Part shown: piece by piece, positions 7,719-15,009 of the stretch | How positions within the stretch are numbered: position 1 is the first letter of the stretch | How the letters are laid out: every line of letters begins with the position of its first letter | Source of the DNA: Clostridia bacterium | GTDB lineage: Bacteria; Bacillota; Clostridia; Christensenellales; Aristaeellaceae | Direction of reading: 5' to 3' | NCBI GenBank assembly: GCA_017471125.1 | Contig: JAFUWR010000220.1 | Location: 1 to 35,234 of the forward strand | Length of the DNA stretch: 35,234 bases | The notes under the pieces: model-generated | Database searches by the model: none | Seen by the model: the letters and a program-made list of their open reading frames with translations, nothing else | What the model was told of the DNA's origin: nothing | Made by a program: the position numbers and the translations under genes

Positions 7719-8531
7719 TTAGTCCGTTCCTTCTCCTCCCTGACCACGGAAGTCATGGCTACTCTCAAACAACCAATGCTCATACGGGCTCTCCCAGTGA
7801 GGATTCTCAAATCCCCTAAATCCTGTGGACATCTTGATATTGAACGCGGGCAGCATCGTTTGTATTTCCTGATTGATGTACTTGTACAGCTTCTCTTTCG
7901 CAATCGTCCGCTTCCCGCGCGTCCGCGCGCCGTCAGGCTTCACCAGGTGCAGATCATTCATTCGGAACTGCATCGCGCCGAGGATGATGTCGGTGCATTG
8001 CAGGATCACATGATCGTGGGAGCAGACTTCCGCGATATCTTCCCGGCGGATATGAACCCGGCTGCCGGCATAGTCTCGCGTGTTTGGCAGGTTCAACAGA
8101 TAGTCTTTGAAGCGTTCCCGCTTCTCTCGCGTGTCAGGTAGTTCGTCCAGATAGATGCGAACGAAGCACTCTTCCGGCGTGGTCCTCAATCCGAAACTGT
8201 GCTTGAGGAACTGGTAGTAGAGCTTGAAATACTTGTCCCGGTTTTTGTCGATGGGGGCTGAGCTCGTTTCCCGAAACATAATGCGGAAGCGAATCTTCCC
8301 GGCTCGGATAAAATCGAAGAATAGATGGATGAGTTCCTCATACTTCTCCAAATAGTTCGGTGTGACCTTGATCCACTTTACTTCACGGAGGAGGTTGAGT
8401 TCCGTTTTTTTATTATTTAGAGCGGTTGTAATCTCCTCCAGATATTGGAAAGGGAGAATGCAGCCTCCGAAGAAATCGCTGTATAGCGTGCCCTTGTCCA
8501 GGGATTCGTCGCAGTAGATAACGTATTCCAC
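7719..8531 (-). CDS. DUF3800 domain protein
   Basis: 270 residues from GTG at 8531-8529, chosen because AGGAG lies 7 nt upstream and the family's opening strand (YVIYCDES) starts at once; the frame could extend 20 codons further. DUF3800 proteins are predicted RNase H-like folds with an acidic motif at the first strand, here D8 and E9, and are common in mobile and defence contexts, but their function is not established. It has its own sigma-A promoter (8563-8591) and converges on the small frame at 7578. No terminator is evident after its stop. Confidence 0.75.
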   Translation of the reverse strand: MEYVIYCDESLDKGTLYSDFFGGCILPFQYLEEITTALNNKKTELNLLREVKWIKVTPNYLEKYEELIHLFFDFIRAGKIRFRIMFRETSSAPIDKNRDKYFKLYYQFLKHSFGLRTTPEECFVRIYLDELPDTREKRERFKDYLLNLPNTRDYAGSRVHIRREDIAEVCSHDHVILQCTDIILGAMQFRMNDLHLVKPDGARTRGKRTIAKEKLYKYINQEIQTMLPAFNIKMSTGFRGFENPHWESPYEHWLFESSHDFRGQGGEGTD

Positions 8532-8562
8532 AGTTTGGCTCCTGGTGTGAATAATTTCCCTG

Positions 8563-8591
8563 ATTATACCATGATAGGTGACGGAGCGCAA
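8563..8591 (-). promoter_or_regulatory. Sigma-A promoter of the DUF3800 gene
   Basis: On the minus strand TTGCGC (8591-8586), a 17-nt spacer and a perfect TATAAT (8568-8563), about 32 nt before the GTG start. Confidence 0.75.
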
Positions 8592-8654
8592 GAGTGTGGG
8601 GAAGGGAAAATCGGTGGGGGGATTGCCAAAACCAGAGCGACAAAACCCTCAAAA

Positions 8655-8705
8655 CGGGGACATCCCTGCCCCGGAGCGGTTTGCCCCAGAACAGGGATGT
8701 GTGGA
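8655..8705 (-). terminator. Terminator of pilin copy 3
   Basis: On the minus strand ACATCCCTG and CAGGGATGT form a 9-bp stem around a GC-rich loop, followed by CCCCGTTTT and a second T run. It lies about 65 nt after the pilin stop. The gap between holds a short in-frame continuation (ending MRENKALA then TGA) of unknown origin. Confidence 0.6.
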
Positions 8706-8763
8706 TGAGAATTCAGGCTAAAGCCTTGTTCTCACGCATTGCTTCCAGCTTATCGCGTAGCGA

Positions 8764-10404
8764 TTAGTCGTTGGCACCCATGCGACGCTTGGTGATCAGC
8801 AGGATGGCAGCAGCCAGAACCATGATGGAACCAGCCACATAGAAGATCGTGGTGCCGATGCCGCCGGTGGAGGGCAGGGTAGCGCCAGACTTATTCTCGA
8901 TCTGGCCAAAGATCTCGCCAGAGCCGAGTTCATCGGTAGTTCCGTCGATCTTAGTGTCAACAGTCTCAGTACCACTGCCATCGGCCTTATCACGAGTAAA
9001 GGTAAACTCACCGCCGCTGGGAGAGGCAGCATAACCAGTCGGGCCATTCAAGGCAGTGATGCTGTATACACCAGTAGTGCCATCAGCTGCAATGGTACGG
9101 GTGATGGAGAAGCTCAGAGGATCCATCGTGTTATATCCGTCAGGGGTAGTGGTCTCAACGAGGAGGTAGTCGCCAGCATCCAAGCCATCGAACTCAAAGT
9201 TAGTAACGCCAGTGATTTCCTGATCAACGGTGTAATAATCCGTATAATCAGTCAGAGTGCAAGCATCACCATACCGGTCATTAGTATCGTCAGCACCAGA
9301 AGCAAGCTTCTTATACAGGGTGAAACCAGCACCGGTCTTCGCTTCATAACCAGATTTGTCAGCCTTGGCTACGATCTTGTCTACATCCATCTTGTAGGTG
9401 AACACGACCGTAGTATCGTCGGGAGTGTCGCCAGTCTCTTCACCGCCCTGATCGTCATTGGGGTTGTTAGAGTATTCGACATGGCTGGTATTGGGGTTGC
9501 CAGGGTTGCCATAGACAACACCAGTACTATTCAGGGTAGAAGTGTAGTACACGCTGATAACAGAACCAGCTGCGACTTCGCCAATTTCCTTCAAATTGGC
9601 AAAGACGACTTCGAAGGCGCAATCATCATCAAGGCCAGTAGTTACAACCTCGAACCCTTCGGTGATCTCTGTATCACCAACATAAACCTTCACTGTGCTA
9701 GCATTGAAGGTCAGACCCTCACACTGCTCATCATGAAAGGTCAGATGATAAATCTTATAATTATCATACTGGTCGGTGATGGTAGCAGTCAGTTTAAAGG
9801 GAACCTCATCGCCGATGTCGTAGTCAGCATAATCACCGTAAGTCAGCCCCTTCAGATCGCTCAAGTCAATGTCAGTCGAGCTATCATTGTTTTCAGCAAC
9901 ATCCTTAGTAGAGGTGGTGGTATTTGCCTTACGAGTGATAGTGACATCACCCACAACCTTCACGATGTACAGGGAATACTCGTCACCCTCACCAGGCGTG
10001 AAACCAGAGGCATCCTTGATAAGATAATAGCCAGCCGGGACACTCGTCAAAGAAGCTCCAGCAGCAACGCCAGCCGCATAAGTACTACCATCAGCATAGG
10101 CATTCACGGCAACAGCAGTCTCTTGCGCGTCATTATCCATAGCGGCTAGGGTATCAAGCACATTTTGAGCAACAACGCCAGTGTTACTACTGCCAGAACC
10201 CCACTGTACATTAGACAAAACACCATCATACAGATCACCAGTAAAAATCTGATAGACATCATATGTGTGGGTAAAACCGGTCGAATCCGTAGGCATAGTC
10301 AGAGTAAAAGTCTGAGCATCAGCCATGGCCGGGATCATGGAAGCGATCATCATCGTCGCCAATACCAGCGCCAGAACAAAAAATCTGGCCTCGCCATCAA
10401 TCAA
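8764..10404 (-). CDS. LPXTG pilin, copy 3, with out-of-frame ATG before a T6 tract
   Basis: A 546-residue frame starting at a TTG directly after a TAA, with no ribosome site. The segment EARFFVLALVLATMMIASMIPAMA is an export signal (listed residues ~5-28; cited only to locate it). The mature part has an N-terminal domain (THTYDVYQIFTGDLYDG), a D2-type domain (IGDEVPFKLTATITDQYDNY), a Cna-B-type domain with E-box YLLVETTTPDGYN, LPSTG (~510-514), a membrane helix and KRRMGAND. An ATG at 10397-10395 is one frame off. Its codons reach GAT TTT TTG, a T-TTT-TTG slippery heptamer, and a -1 shift enters the pilin frame to give MARPDFLVLALVLA. Without the shift, that frame stops after 15 codons. Either frameshifting or tract slippage switches the gene on, or it is a silent cassette. 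Confidence 0.8.
   Translation of the reverse strand: MIDGEARFFVLALVLATMMIASMIPAMADAQTFTLTMPTDSTGFTHTYDVYQIFTGDLYDGVLSNVQWGSGSSNTGVVAQNVLDTLAAMDNDAQETAVAVNAYADGSTYAAGVAAGASLTSVPAGYYLIKDASGFTPGEGDEYSLYIVKVVGDVTITRKANTTTSTKDVAENNDSSTDIDLSDLKGLTYGDYADYDIGDEVPFKLTATITDQYDNYKIYHLTFHDEQCEGLTFNASTVKVYVGDTEITEGFEVVTTGLDDDCAFEVVFANLKEIGEVAAGSVISVYYTSTLNSTGVVYGNPGNPNTSHVEYSNNPNDDQGGEETGDTPDDTTVVFTYKMDVDKIVAKADKSGYEAKTGAGFTLYKKLASGADDTNDRYGDACTLTDYTDYYTVDQEITGVTNFEFDGLDAGDYLLVETTTPDGYNTMDPLSFSITRTIAADGTTGVYSITALNGPTGYAASPSGGEFTFTRDKADGSGTETVDTKIDGTTDELGSGEIFGQIENKSGATLPSTGGIGTTIFYVAGSIMVLAAAILLITKRRMGAND
10378..10397 (-). promoter_or_regulatory. Candidate -1 frameshift or slippage site in pilin copy 3
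   Basis: On the minus strand ATGGCGAGGCCAGA is followed by six T (10383-10378) and G. Zero-frame codons GAT TTT TTG match the X XXY YYZ pattern. A -1 shift continues in GTT CTG GCG CTG, the pilin frame. A tract of seven T would also restore the frame. The arms GCCAGA and TCTGGC around the tract can pair. Confidence 0.4.
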
Positions 10405-10437
10405 TTACTAATAGATGCTTCATATGCACTATTAGTA
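10405..10437 (-). promoter_or_regulatory. Leader boxes of pilin copy 3
   Basis: ACTAATAG (10407-10414, plus strand) and CTATTAGT (10429-10436) form a perfect 8-bp inverted repeat with a 14-nt centre. Equivalent boxes precede copies 1, 2 and 4 at similar distance from the coding segment. They could be a regulator site or a recombinase site. Confidence 0.45.
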
Positions 10438-10455
10438 TCAGATTCCCTATCCCTC

Positions 10456-10484
10456 TTGACCAATCCTCCGCCCTGTGGTAATAT
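10456..10484 (+). promoter_or_regulatory. Sigma-A promoter of the Rpn gene
   Basis: TTGACC (10456-10461), a 17-nt spacer ending CTGTGG and TAATAT (10479-10484). The transcript starts with TGTGGAA...TTCCACA, able to fold as a hairpin. It closely resembles the promoter at 15141-15169. Confidence 0.75.
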
Positions 10485-10571
10485 TAAGTTGTGGAAGGAT
10501 CCATTTCGGACGTTTTCCACATGTGCGCGATTACGCATCAGATTTGTTGAAAGGTCAGGGGGTGATACTCC

Positions 10572-11438
10572 ATGCCACGCAAGCGTACCCGGAAGGCCAA
10601 CCGCAAGGCAAAGGATTCTGTATTCGTGGATCTGTTCCACCAGAAGAAGTATTGCCTACAGTTGTTTAAGTCCCTTCATCCGGAGATGGACGTCACTTCT
10701 TCTGACATCAAGACGATCACGCTCAAGCACATCGTCGTGGACCGGCAATACAATGATCTGGGCATTCTCGTCCAGGACAAGCTCATCATCTTGATCGAGG
10801 CTCAGTCCAAGTGGAGCGATAATATTCTGCTTAGGCTTTGGTTTTATGCATCTGACACCTACCTGACGCAGATCAAGAACAATCCTGCCTGGGACGTACA
10901 TGATACGAAGGCTATTCCACTTCCGCCACCGGAGTTTGTAGTGATTTACACAGGAAACCGAGATATCCCGCCGACCGTCAGCTTGAGAGAGCACTTCTTT
11001 AAGAATGCTAATGTGCCAATCGACTTGATCGCGAAGGTAATCCGGCAGGAAGGCAACGATATCATCGGCCAGTACATCACATTCTGCCATGTGTTCGATG
11101 ACATGGTGAAGAATTACGGACAGACCCGGAAAGCGGTGGAAGAAACGATAAGGATTTGCAGGGACAAAGGCGTCCTTGCAGAATATCTCCGAGACAGAGA
11201 AGAGGAGGTAATCGAAGCTATGGTTATGTTGTTTGATCAGCAGACTGCTGTTGAGCAGTACGGGGACAGAAGAGAGGCTGAGGGAGAGGCGAAAGCAACC
11301 GCCGCTGCCACCGAACGCGACAAGCGGCGTGTGTTAAAGCTGTTTGCAAAGGGAAACAGTCCGGAAGAGATCGCCGACGACATGGAGTTGGATTTGAAAT
11401 TGGTCAAAGAATGGCTTGCGGCACCCTCGATGGCGTGA
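10572..11438 (+). CDS. Rpn-family recombination-promoting nuclease / PD-(D/E)XK putative transposase
   Basis: 288 residues from ATG at 10572 behind AGGGGGTGAT. The basic N-terminus is followed by a PD-(D/E)XK core: D62 in YNDLGILVQDK and E76-x-Q78 in LIILIEAQSKW, the catalytic pattern of this family. Rpn proteins such as E. coli RpnA are DNA endonucleases reported to raise RecA-independent recombination. The C-terminal part is helical and charged and ends in an HTH-like stretch (KGNSPEEIADDMELDLKLVKEWL). It sits alone between two pilin copies that point away from it, with its own promoter and terminator. It is a candidate recombination partner for the cassettes, although such genes are numerous in clostridia and the association may be chance. 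Confidence 0.85.
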   Translation: MPRKRTRKANRKAKDSVFVDLFHQKKYCLQLFKSLHPEMDVTSSDIKTITLKHIVVDRQYNDLGILVQDKLIILIEAQSKWSDNILLRLWFYASDTYLTQIKNNPAWDVHDTKAIPLPPPEFVVIYTGNRDIPPTVSLREHFFKNANVPIDLIAKVIRQEGNDIIGQYITFCHVFDDMVKNYGQTRKAVEETIRICRDKGVLAEYLRDREEEVIEAMVMLFDQQTAVEQYGDRREAEGEAKATAAATERDKRRVLKLFAKGNSPEEIADDMELDLKLVKEWLAAPSMA

Positions 11439-11444
11439 GTGATG

Positions 11445-11489
11445 ACCACACTGATGGGGCTGAAAGATGCCTGTCAGTGTGGTTTTCTT
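11445..11489 (+). terminator. Terminator of the Rpn gene
   Basis: ACCACACTGA (11445-11454) pairs with TCAGTGTGGT (11474-11483), a perfect 10-bp stem followed by TTTCTT. It lies between the Rpn stop and the leader of pilin copy 4, so copy 4 should not be transcribed by read-through. Confidence 0.75.
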
Positions 11490-11494
11490 ATATT

Positions 11495-11552
11495 ACTAAT
11501 AGAGCGGAAATAAGACTTACAGAGATGCGGAAATGGCAGGGTCAGATTTTTT
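11495..11552 (+). promoter_or_regulatory. Leader of pilin copy 4 with ATG, T6 tract and slippery heptamer
   Basis: ACTAATAG at 11495-11502 matches the box before the other copies. ATG at 11533 is followed, as in copy 3, by 11 nt and then six T (11547-11552). Zero-frame codons GAT TTT TTC give T-TTT-TTC, a canonical -1 slippery heptamer, and a -1 shift continues in CTC GTG GCG CTG, the pilin frame. The weak AGAGATG upstream is the only possible ribosome site. Confidence 0.4.
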
Positions 11553-11555
11553 CTC

Positions 11556-13313
11556 GTGGCGCTGGTGCTGGCAGTCATGATGCTGCTGGTCAGCGTAAGC
11601 GCATTAGCTGCTACAATTGAAAATAAGACCGACCATTCTTATGATGCCTATCAGATTTTTGCAGGAACTCATGTTGCTGGTGAAACCACAGGCAAACTGG
11701 GTGTTACTGGTTGGGGTAGCGGTATTAATGGAGATGCGTTTCTTACCGCATTGAAATCAAACTCTGCTTTTAATAAGACTACCGGTACAGGCGAGGATGC
11801 TGTAACTGAGAATGTTTTCAAAGACGCTAAGACTGCCGCTGATGTCGCTTCTATCCTTGGTGATAATGCCACTGATAAGAGTGATTTTGCAAAGGCTTTT
11901 GCGCTTGAAGCTGAGAAGCATCTCAAGACAGAAAAAACTGCCATCGCAGCTGGTGCTACAACTGCTGAACTCCTGGGCTATTATCTGCTTGTGGACACTC
12001 AGACTCTTGAAGATGGAGATGCCAAGAACCTTTCTCTGTTGGAGGTAACCGGCAAAGAGAAGTTCACTATCGAGAAGAAGTATGATAAGCCCTCTCTCGA
12101 TAAGGACATCATTGAGGATGATGCAAATGTCGAGGCAGCCGACAAGAATATCGGTGATACTATTACTTACGAGCTTCGTGGTACTTTGCCTTCCAACCTT
12201 GGAGACTTCACCAAGTATTACTTTGAGTTCTCCGATACTCTGTCTAAGGGCCAAGCGTATCAGGGCGATATAAAGGTCTACTTGAACGAAGTTAAGGCAA
12301 AAAATGACATCACTGGTAAGTTCACCATCAAGCATTCCACTGATAAGGGTGCTACTGACAAAACTGACGGTGCCTCTGCTACTGAATTCTCGATCAAAAA
12401 TGAGGACATTTTGGCTGCTTCCACTGGTATTGCCGGCGTGAAGGGCAGTGATGTTATCATTGTTCGCTATACCGCGATTCTGACAAAGGACGCTACCGTT
12501 GGGTCTACGGGCAACGAGAACAAGGCCAAGTTGACTTACTCCAGCAATCCGAACTATAATGGTGATGGCGAAAAGAAGGATACCCCCGAGGACAAGACCC
12601 TTGTTTTCACCTATGAACTGGATACCACCAAGGTTGACGGCGCTGAAGTTACCGTTCCCGATGGCGCGACCTATTATAATGCAGACGATACTGCTGCTGC
12701 TGACGCCTCTGAAGCCGCATATGCAACTGCCGACGGCGTGACGTATACCAAGGATGCTGCTGGTAAATGGCACAAGGCTATCGAAGGCGCTGAGTTCAAG
12801 CTGTATCGTATGAATGGAACCGACAAAGAATATGTCGTGCTTGAAGCCAGCTCTACCAAGGTTAAGAGTTGGACGAAGACCATTGGGGAAGCAACTGTTT
12901 TGACTTCTGCTGCAAACACGGGTCTGTTTGAAGTGTCTGGCTTGGATGCCGGTACTTACTACCTGGTTGAGACCAAGGCTCCCACTGGTTACAACCTGCT
13001 TAATGATCCTGTGAAGGTTGTAATTGCTGCGACTATCACTGGCTCAACCACTGGTACTGTGGGCGCGGCTGATGATCATGATAAGGTTGCTCCCGCTTTG
13101 ACCGCTCTCACTATCGCGGTAAACGATGGCACTGCCCAGAATGGTAAGTTAGCTACTGGTGAAGTCAAGGATACCATCGCCAATAATGGCGGTAATGTCC
13201 TCCCCTCTACCGGCGGCATCGGCACGACGATCTTCTACGTGGCTGGCTCCATCCTGGTCCTGGCTGCTGCGATCCTGCTGATCACCAAGCGTCGCATGGG
13301 TGCCAACGACTGA
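11556..13313 (+). CDS. LPXTG pilin, copy 4, with out-of-frame ATG before a T6 tract
   Basis: A 585-residue frame from GTG at 11556, open upstream to TAA at 11511-11513. The GTG lies within the signal peptide (RFFLVALVLAVMMLLVSVSALA), so it is not a credible start. The mature protein begins with a domain sharing SYDAYQIFAG with the other copies, followed by a D2-type domain (NIGDTITYELRGTLPSNLGDF), a Cna-B-type domain with an insertion rich in Ala and Asp and E-box YYLVETKAPTGYN, then LPSTG (549-553), a membrane helix and KRRMGAND. A -1 shift from ATG 11533 would give MAGSDFFLVALVLAV as N-terminus. Without it, that frame ends after 15 codons. Sortase-anchored backbone or major pilin is the expected role if expressed. 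Confidence 0.8.
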   Translation: MALVLAVMMLLVSVSALAATIENKTDHSYDAYQIFAGTHVAGETTGKLGVTGWGSGINGDAFLTALKSNSAFNKTTGTGEDAVTENVFKDAKTAADVASILGDNATDKSDFAKAFALEAEKHLKTEKTAIAAGATTAELLGYYLLVDTQTLEDGDAKNLSLLEVTGKEKFTIEKKYDKPSLDKDIIEDDANVEAADKNIGDTITYELRGTLPSNLGDFTKYYFEFSDTLSKGQAYQGDIKVYLNEVKAKNDITGKFTIKHSTDKGATDKTDGASATEFSIKNEDILAASTGIAGVKGSDVIIVRYTAILTKDATVGSTGNENKAKLTYSSNPNYNGDGEKKDTPEDKTLVFTYELDTTKVDGAEVTVPDGATYYNADDTAAADASEAAYATADGVTYTKDAAGKWHKAIEGAEFKLYRMNGTDKEYVVLEASSTKVKSWTKTIGEATVLTSAANTGLFEVSGLDAGTYYLVETKAPTGYNLLNDPVKVVIAATITGSTTGTVGAADDHDKVAPALTALTIAVNDGTAQNGKLATGEVKDTIANNGGNVLPSTGGIGTTIFYVAGSILVLAAAILLITKRRMGAND

Positions 13314-13330
13314 TCGACAGACCCATTTTT

Positions 13331-13365
13331 CCCCGGAGAGCAAGTCAAGCCCTCCGGGGCTTTTC
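13331..13365 (+). terminator. Terminator of pilin copy 4
   Basis: CCCCGGAG (13331-13338) pairs with CTCCGGGG (13352-13359), followed by cTTTTcatt, 17 nt after the pilin stop. The ribosome site of the next small gene starts immediately after. Confidence 0.75.
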
Positions 13366-13380
13366 ATTAAGGAGGTTCTT

Positions 13381-13635
13381 ATGGCATATCCAGACACTAC
13401 CCATATCGCGAATGAATACAATGCTCTGCTGGAAGAGTTGCGCAAGGAGTATAATGAGGGTCATATGCCCGGCTACCATTCTTTTAAGACCCGATTTCGA
13501 TCGCATGACCTTGATTTATTAATGCGAAAAATCAACGGGAGTCCGTTTTTTATCGGTGAGGCAAGAAGATATGGCGCATTGATAGAAGTCAATGTCAGAT
13601 GGGATAAACTAATGAAGCACTTTACAAACAACTGA
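13381..13635 (+). CDS. Small hypothetical protein (84 aa)
   Basis: Start ATG at 13381 has an excellent AAGGAGG 6 nt upstream; a longer frame upstream crosses the pilin terminator and was rejected. The product (MAYPDTTHIANEYN to KLMKHFTNN) is soluble, charged and without signal peptide or membrane segment. No family is recognised. It follows the terminator of pilin copy 4 directly, and no separate promoter is seen, so it may rely on read-through. Confidence 0.6.
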   Translation: MAYPDTTHIANEYNALLEELRKEYNEGHMPGYHSFKTRFRSHDLDLLMRKINGSPFFIGEARRYGALIEVNVRWDKLMKHFTNN

Positions 13636-13706
13636 CCATTGGAGTTTTCATCTGTGCCAAAGATGTCAAACCACAAAGCTCACACGATACATACGAGCAT
13701 GCTCCC

Positions 13707-13784
13707 GTAGGGGCGGCGTTGCGCCGCCCGCCAGATACACCGATGCGAAATATACTCGGGCGGGCGCCGCAACGGCGCCCCTAC
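13707..13784 (+). repeat. 78-nt GC-rich palindromic repeat, copy A
   Basis: Begins GTAGGGGCGGCGTTGCGCCG and ends GCGCCGCAACGGCGCCCCTAC (that end is the last 21 nt, given here as its position 13764-13784). The two arms pair over much of their length. Copies of exactly 78 nt lie at 18300-18377 (opposite orientation) and 34956-35033. Confidence 0.85.
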
Positions 13785-13799
13785 ATCCCTGGCTCGGGT

Positions 13800-14035
13800 G
13801 ACCTGTATCAACGGCGTTGCGCCGCCCGCCCGGGGACCTCATCCGACCCGCTCCGCGGGCCACCTTCCCGATAGCAGTCGCGCTACTGCCCATAGGGCAG
13901 GCGCGACCAGCCCGCCCTGGGATTCTGCGAATCCGGGCGGCGCTGCCGCCGCTTCCGCTTCGCGAAGTAGCGGCGGTGCGTAAAGGGGGAAGGCAATATC
14001 AAGCATCCGTAGGGGCGATGCCCTCATCGCCCGTC
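13800..14035. repeat. Cluster of GC-rich hairpins and partial repeat arms
   Basis: Contains partial arms of the 78-nt repeat (about 13813-13832 and 14009-14033) around a section that opens near CCACCTTCCC and closes near GGGGGAAGG, with nested hairpins such as GGATTCTGCGAATCC. No gene is credible here. It looks like layered insertions of small non-coding elements between the small hypothetical gene and the PD-(D/E)XK gene. Confidence 0.55.
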
Positions 14036-14068
14036 GTATACGCCGTCACACCATTGGTTTATTCTCTA

Positions 14069-14097
14069 TTGACACCTTTACCGCGCTGTGCTAAACT
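14069..14097 (+). promoter_or_regulatory. Sigma-A promoter of the PD-(D/E)XK gene
   Basis: TTGACA (14069-14074), a 17-nt spacer and TAAACT (14092-14097), about 30 nt before the ATG at 14127. Confidence 0.75.
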
Positions 14098-14126
14098 ATA
14101 CTCACACCGAGCAAGGAGAAGCCGCT

Positions 14127-14936
14127 ATGCCCCACTACCTCTCATCCCGCGAGGAGAAGATCGACGCCGCGCGTCGCATGAATCTGTTTTCCGATTTGTT
14201 CATGTCCGTGGCGCTGGATGATCGGCTCGCCTGTGAATACGTTCTTCGTATCCTAACGGGCATCCCATCCTTGGCGGTGCTTGAGATGCGCACACAGTAC
14301 CGTGTGAATAACATGATCGCCCGAGATGTCATTTTTGACGTTTTGGCTCAGGATGAAACGGGAAGGCTATACAACATTGAGGTGCAACGAACGGATACGC
14401 TCGATCACCCACGCCGCGTGCTTCTCTATGCGTCTGAATTGATAACTGAGTTTATGCGGAAGGGAAGCTCTGTGGACGATACGCCGGAAGTCTACATCTT
14501 TTATTTGAGTGAGACAGACATCTTAAAGACCGGTAAAAGTATTGCATGGGTAGAAAAGCGGTTGGCTGGGGAACCGTATTGCGACGGCCTTCACATCGCA
14601 TTTGCCAATGCGGAGGTGGATGACGGAAGCGAAGTGGCGGGGCTGATGCGGTATTTCAAAACCGCCGACCCGGATGATCTATCGCATGGCTCTCTTTCAC
14701 GGCGCATACACCTTTTGAAAAAGGAAAAGGAGGGCGAGGAACTCATGTGCCAGATCTCAGATAAGTTTGTTCAGGAAGGAAAGGTCCAGGGAAAAGTCGA
14801 AAGCATCGTCAATCTTACCGCCAAGATGTCCATCTCTGATGAAACTGCTATGGAATTGGTCGGTGTTGATGAAAAGGAACGTCCCCTTTATGCTGCATAC
14901 GTGAAAGAGATGAGGCGTGCAATGGCGACGGCTTAG
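14127..14936 (+). CDS. PD-(D/E)XK nuclease family transposase
   Basis: 269 residues. ATG at 14127 was chosen because AAGGAG precedes it; an earlier frame start at 14088 overlaps the promoter. The N-terminal core carries D67/D71 in ARDVIFDVLAQDETG and E85-x-Q87 in LYNIEVQRTD, the active-site layout of the PDDEXK_2 group often annotated as transposase. The middle (VYIFYLSETDILKTG) and the basic C-terminal helices are typical of the group. It is distinct from the Rpn gene at 10572 but shares the fold. It ends about 30 nt before the scrap of a fifth pilin copy, so both nuclease genes lie against pilin cassettes. Confidence 0.85.
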   Translation: MPHYLSSREEKIDAARRMNLFSDLFMSVALDDRLACEYVLRILTGIPSLAVLEMRTQYRVNNMIARDVIFDVLAQDETGRLYNIEVQRTDTLDHPRRVLLYASELITEFMRKGSSVDDTPEVYIFYLSETDILKTGKSIAWVEKRLAGEPYCDGLHIAFANAEVDDGSEVAGLMRYFKTADPDDLSHGSLSRRIHLLKKEKEGEELMCQISDKFVQEGKVQGKVESIVNLTAKMSISDETAMELVGVDEKERPLYAAYVKEMRRAMATA

Positions 14937-14966
14937 TGGTAAAAAACGCTGCCCCCTCCACCGGCT

Positions 14967-15009
14967 CGCCCTGCTGATCACCAAGCGTCGCATGGGCGCC
15001 AACGACTGA
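14967..15009 (+). pseudogene. 3' scrap of a fifth pilin copy
   Basis: GCC CTG CTG ATC ACC AAG reads ALLITKRRMGAND followed by TGA, identical in protein to the tail of copies 1, 3 and 4. Just before it, CTGCCCCCTCCACCGGC (from about 14950) resembles LPSTG codons with two extra bases. The sequence between (GGIGTTIFY through VLAAAI) is missing. This is the remains of a deleted cassette. Confidence 0.75.

Noticed and set aside
8764..10404. Sequencing error as the cause of the frame offset before pilin copy 3
   Set aside because: The same offset at the same distance from the ATG occurs independently in copy 4, which makes a shared error unlikely.
10436..11495. Invertible segment carrying the Rpn gene between inverted ACTAATAG boxes
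   Set aside because: The two boxes are adequately explained as separate leaders of two divergent pilins. The shared 8-bp box alone does not show inversion and no recombinase gene is present.
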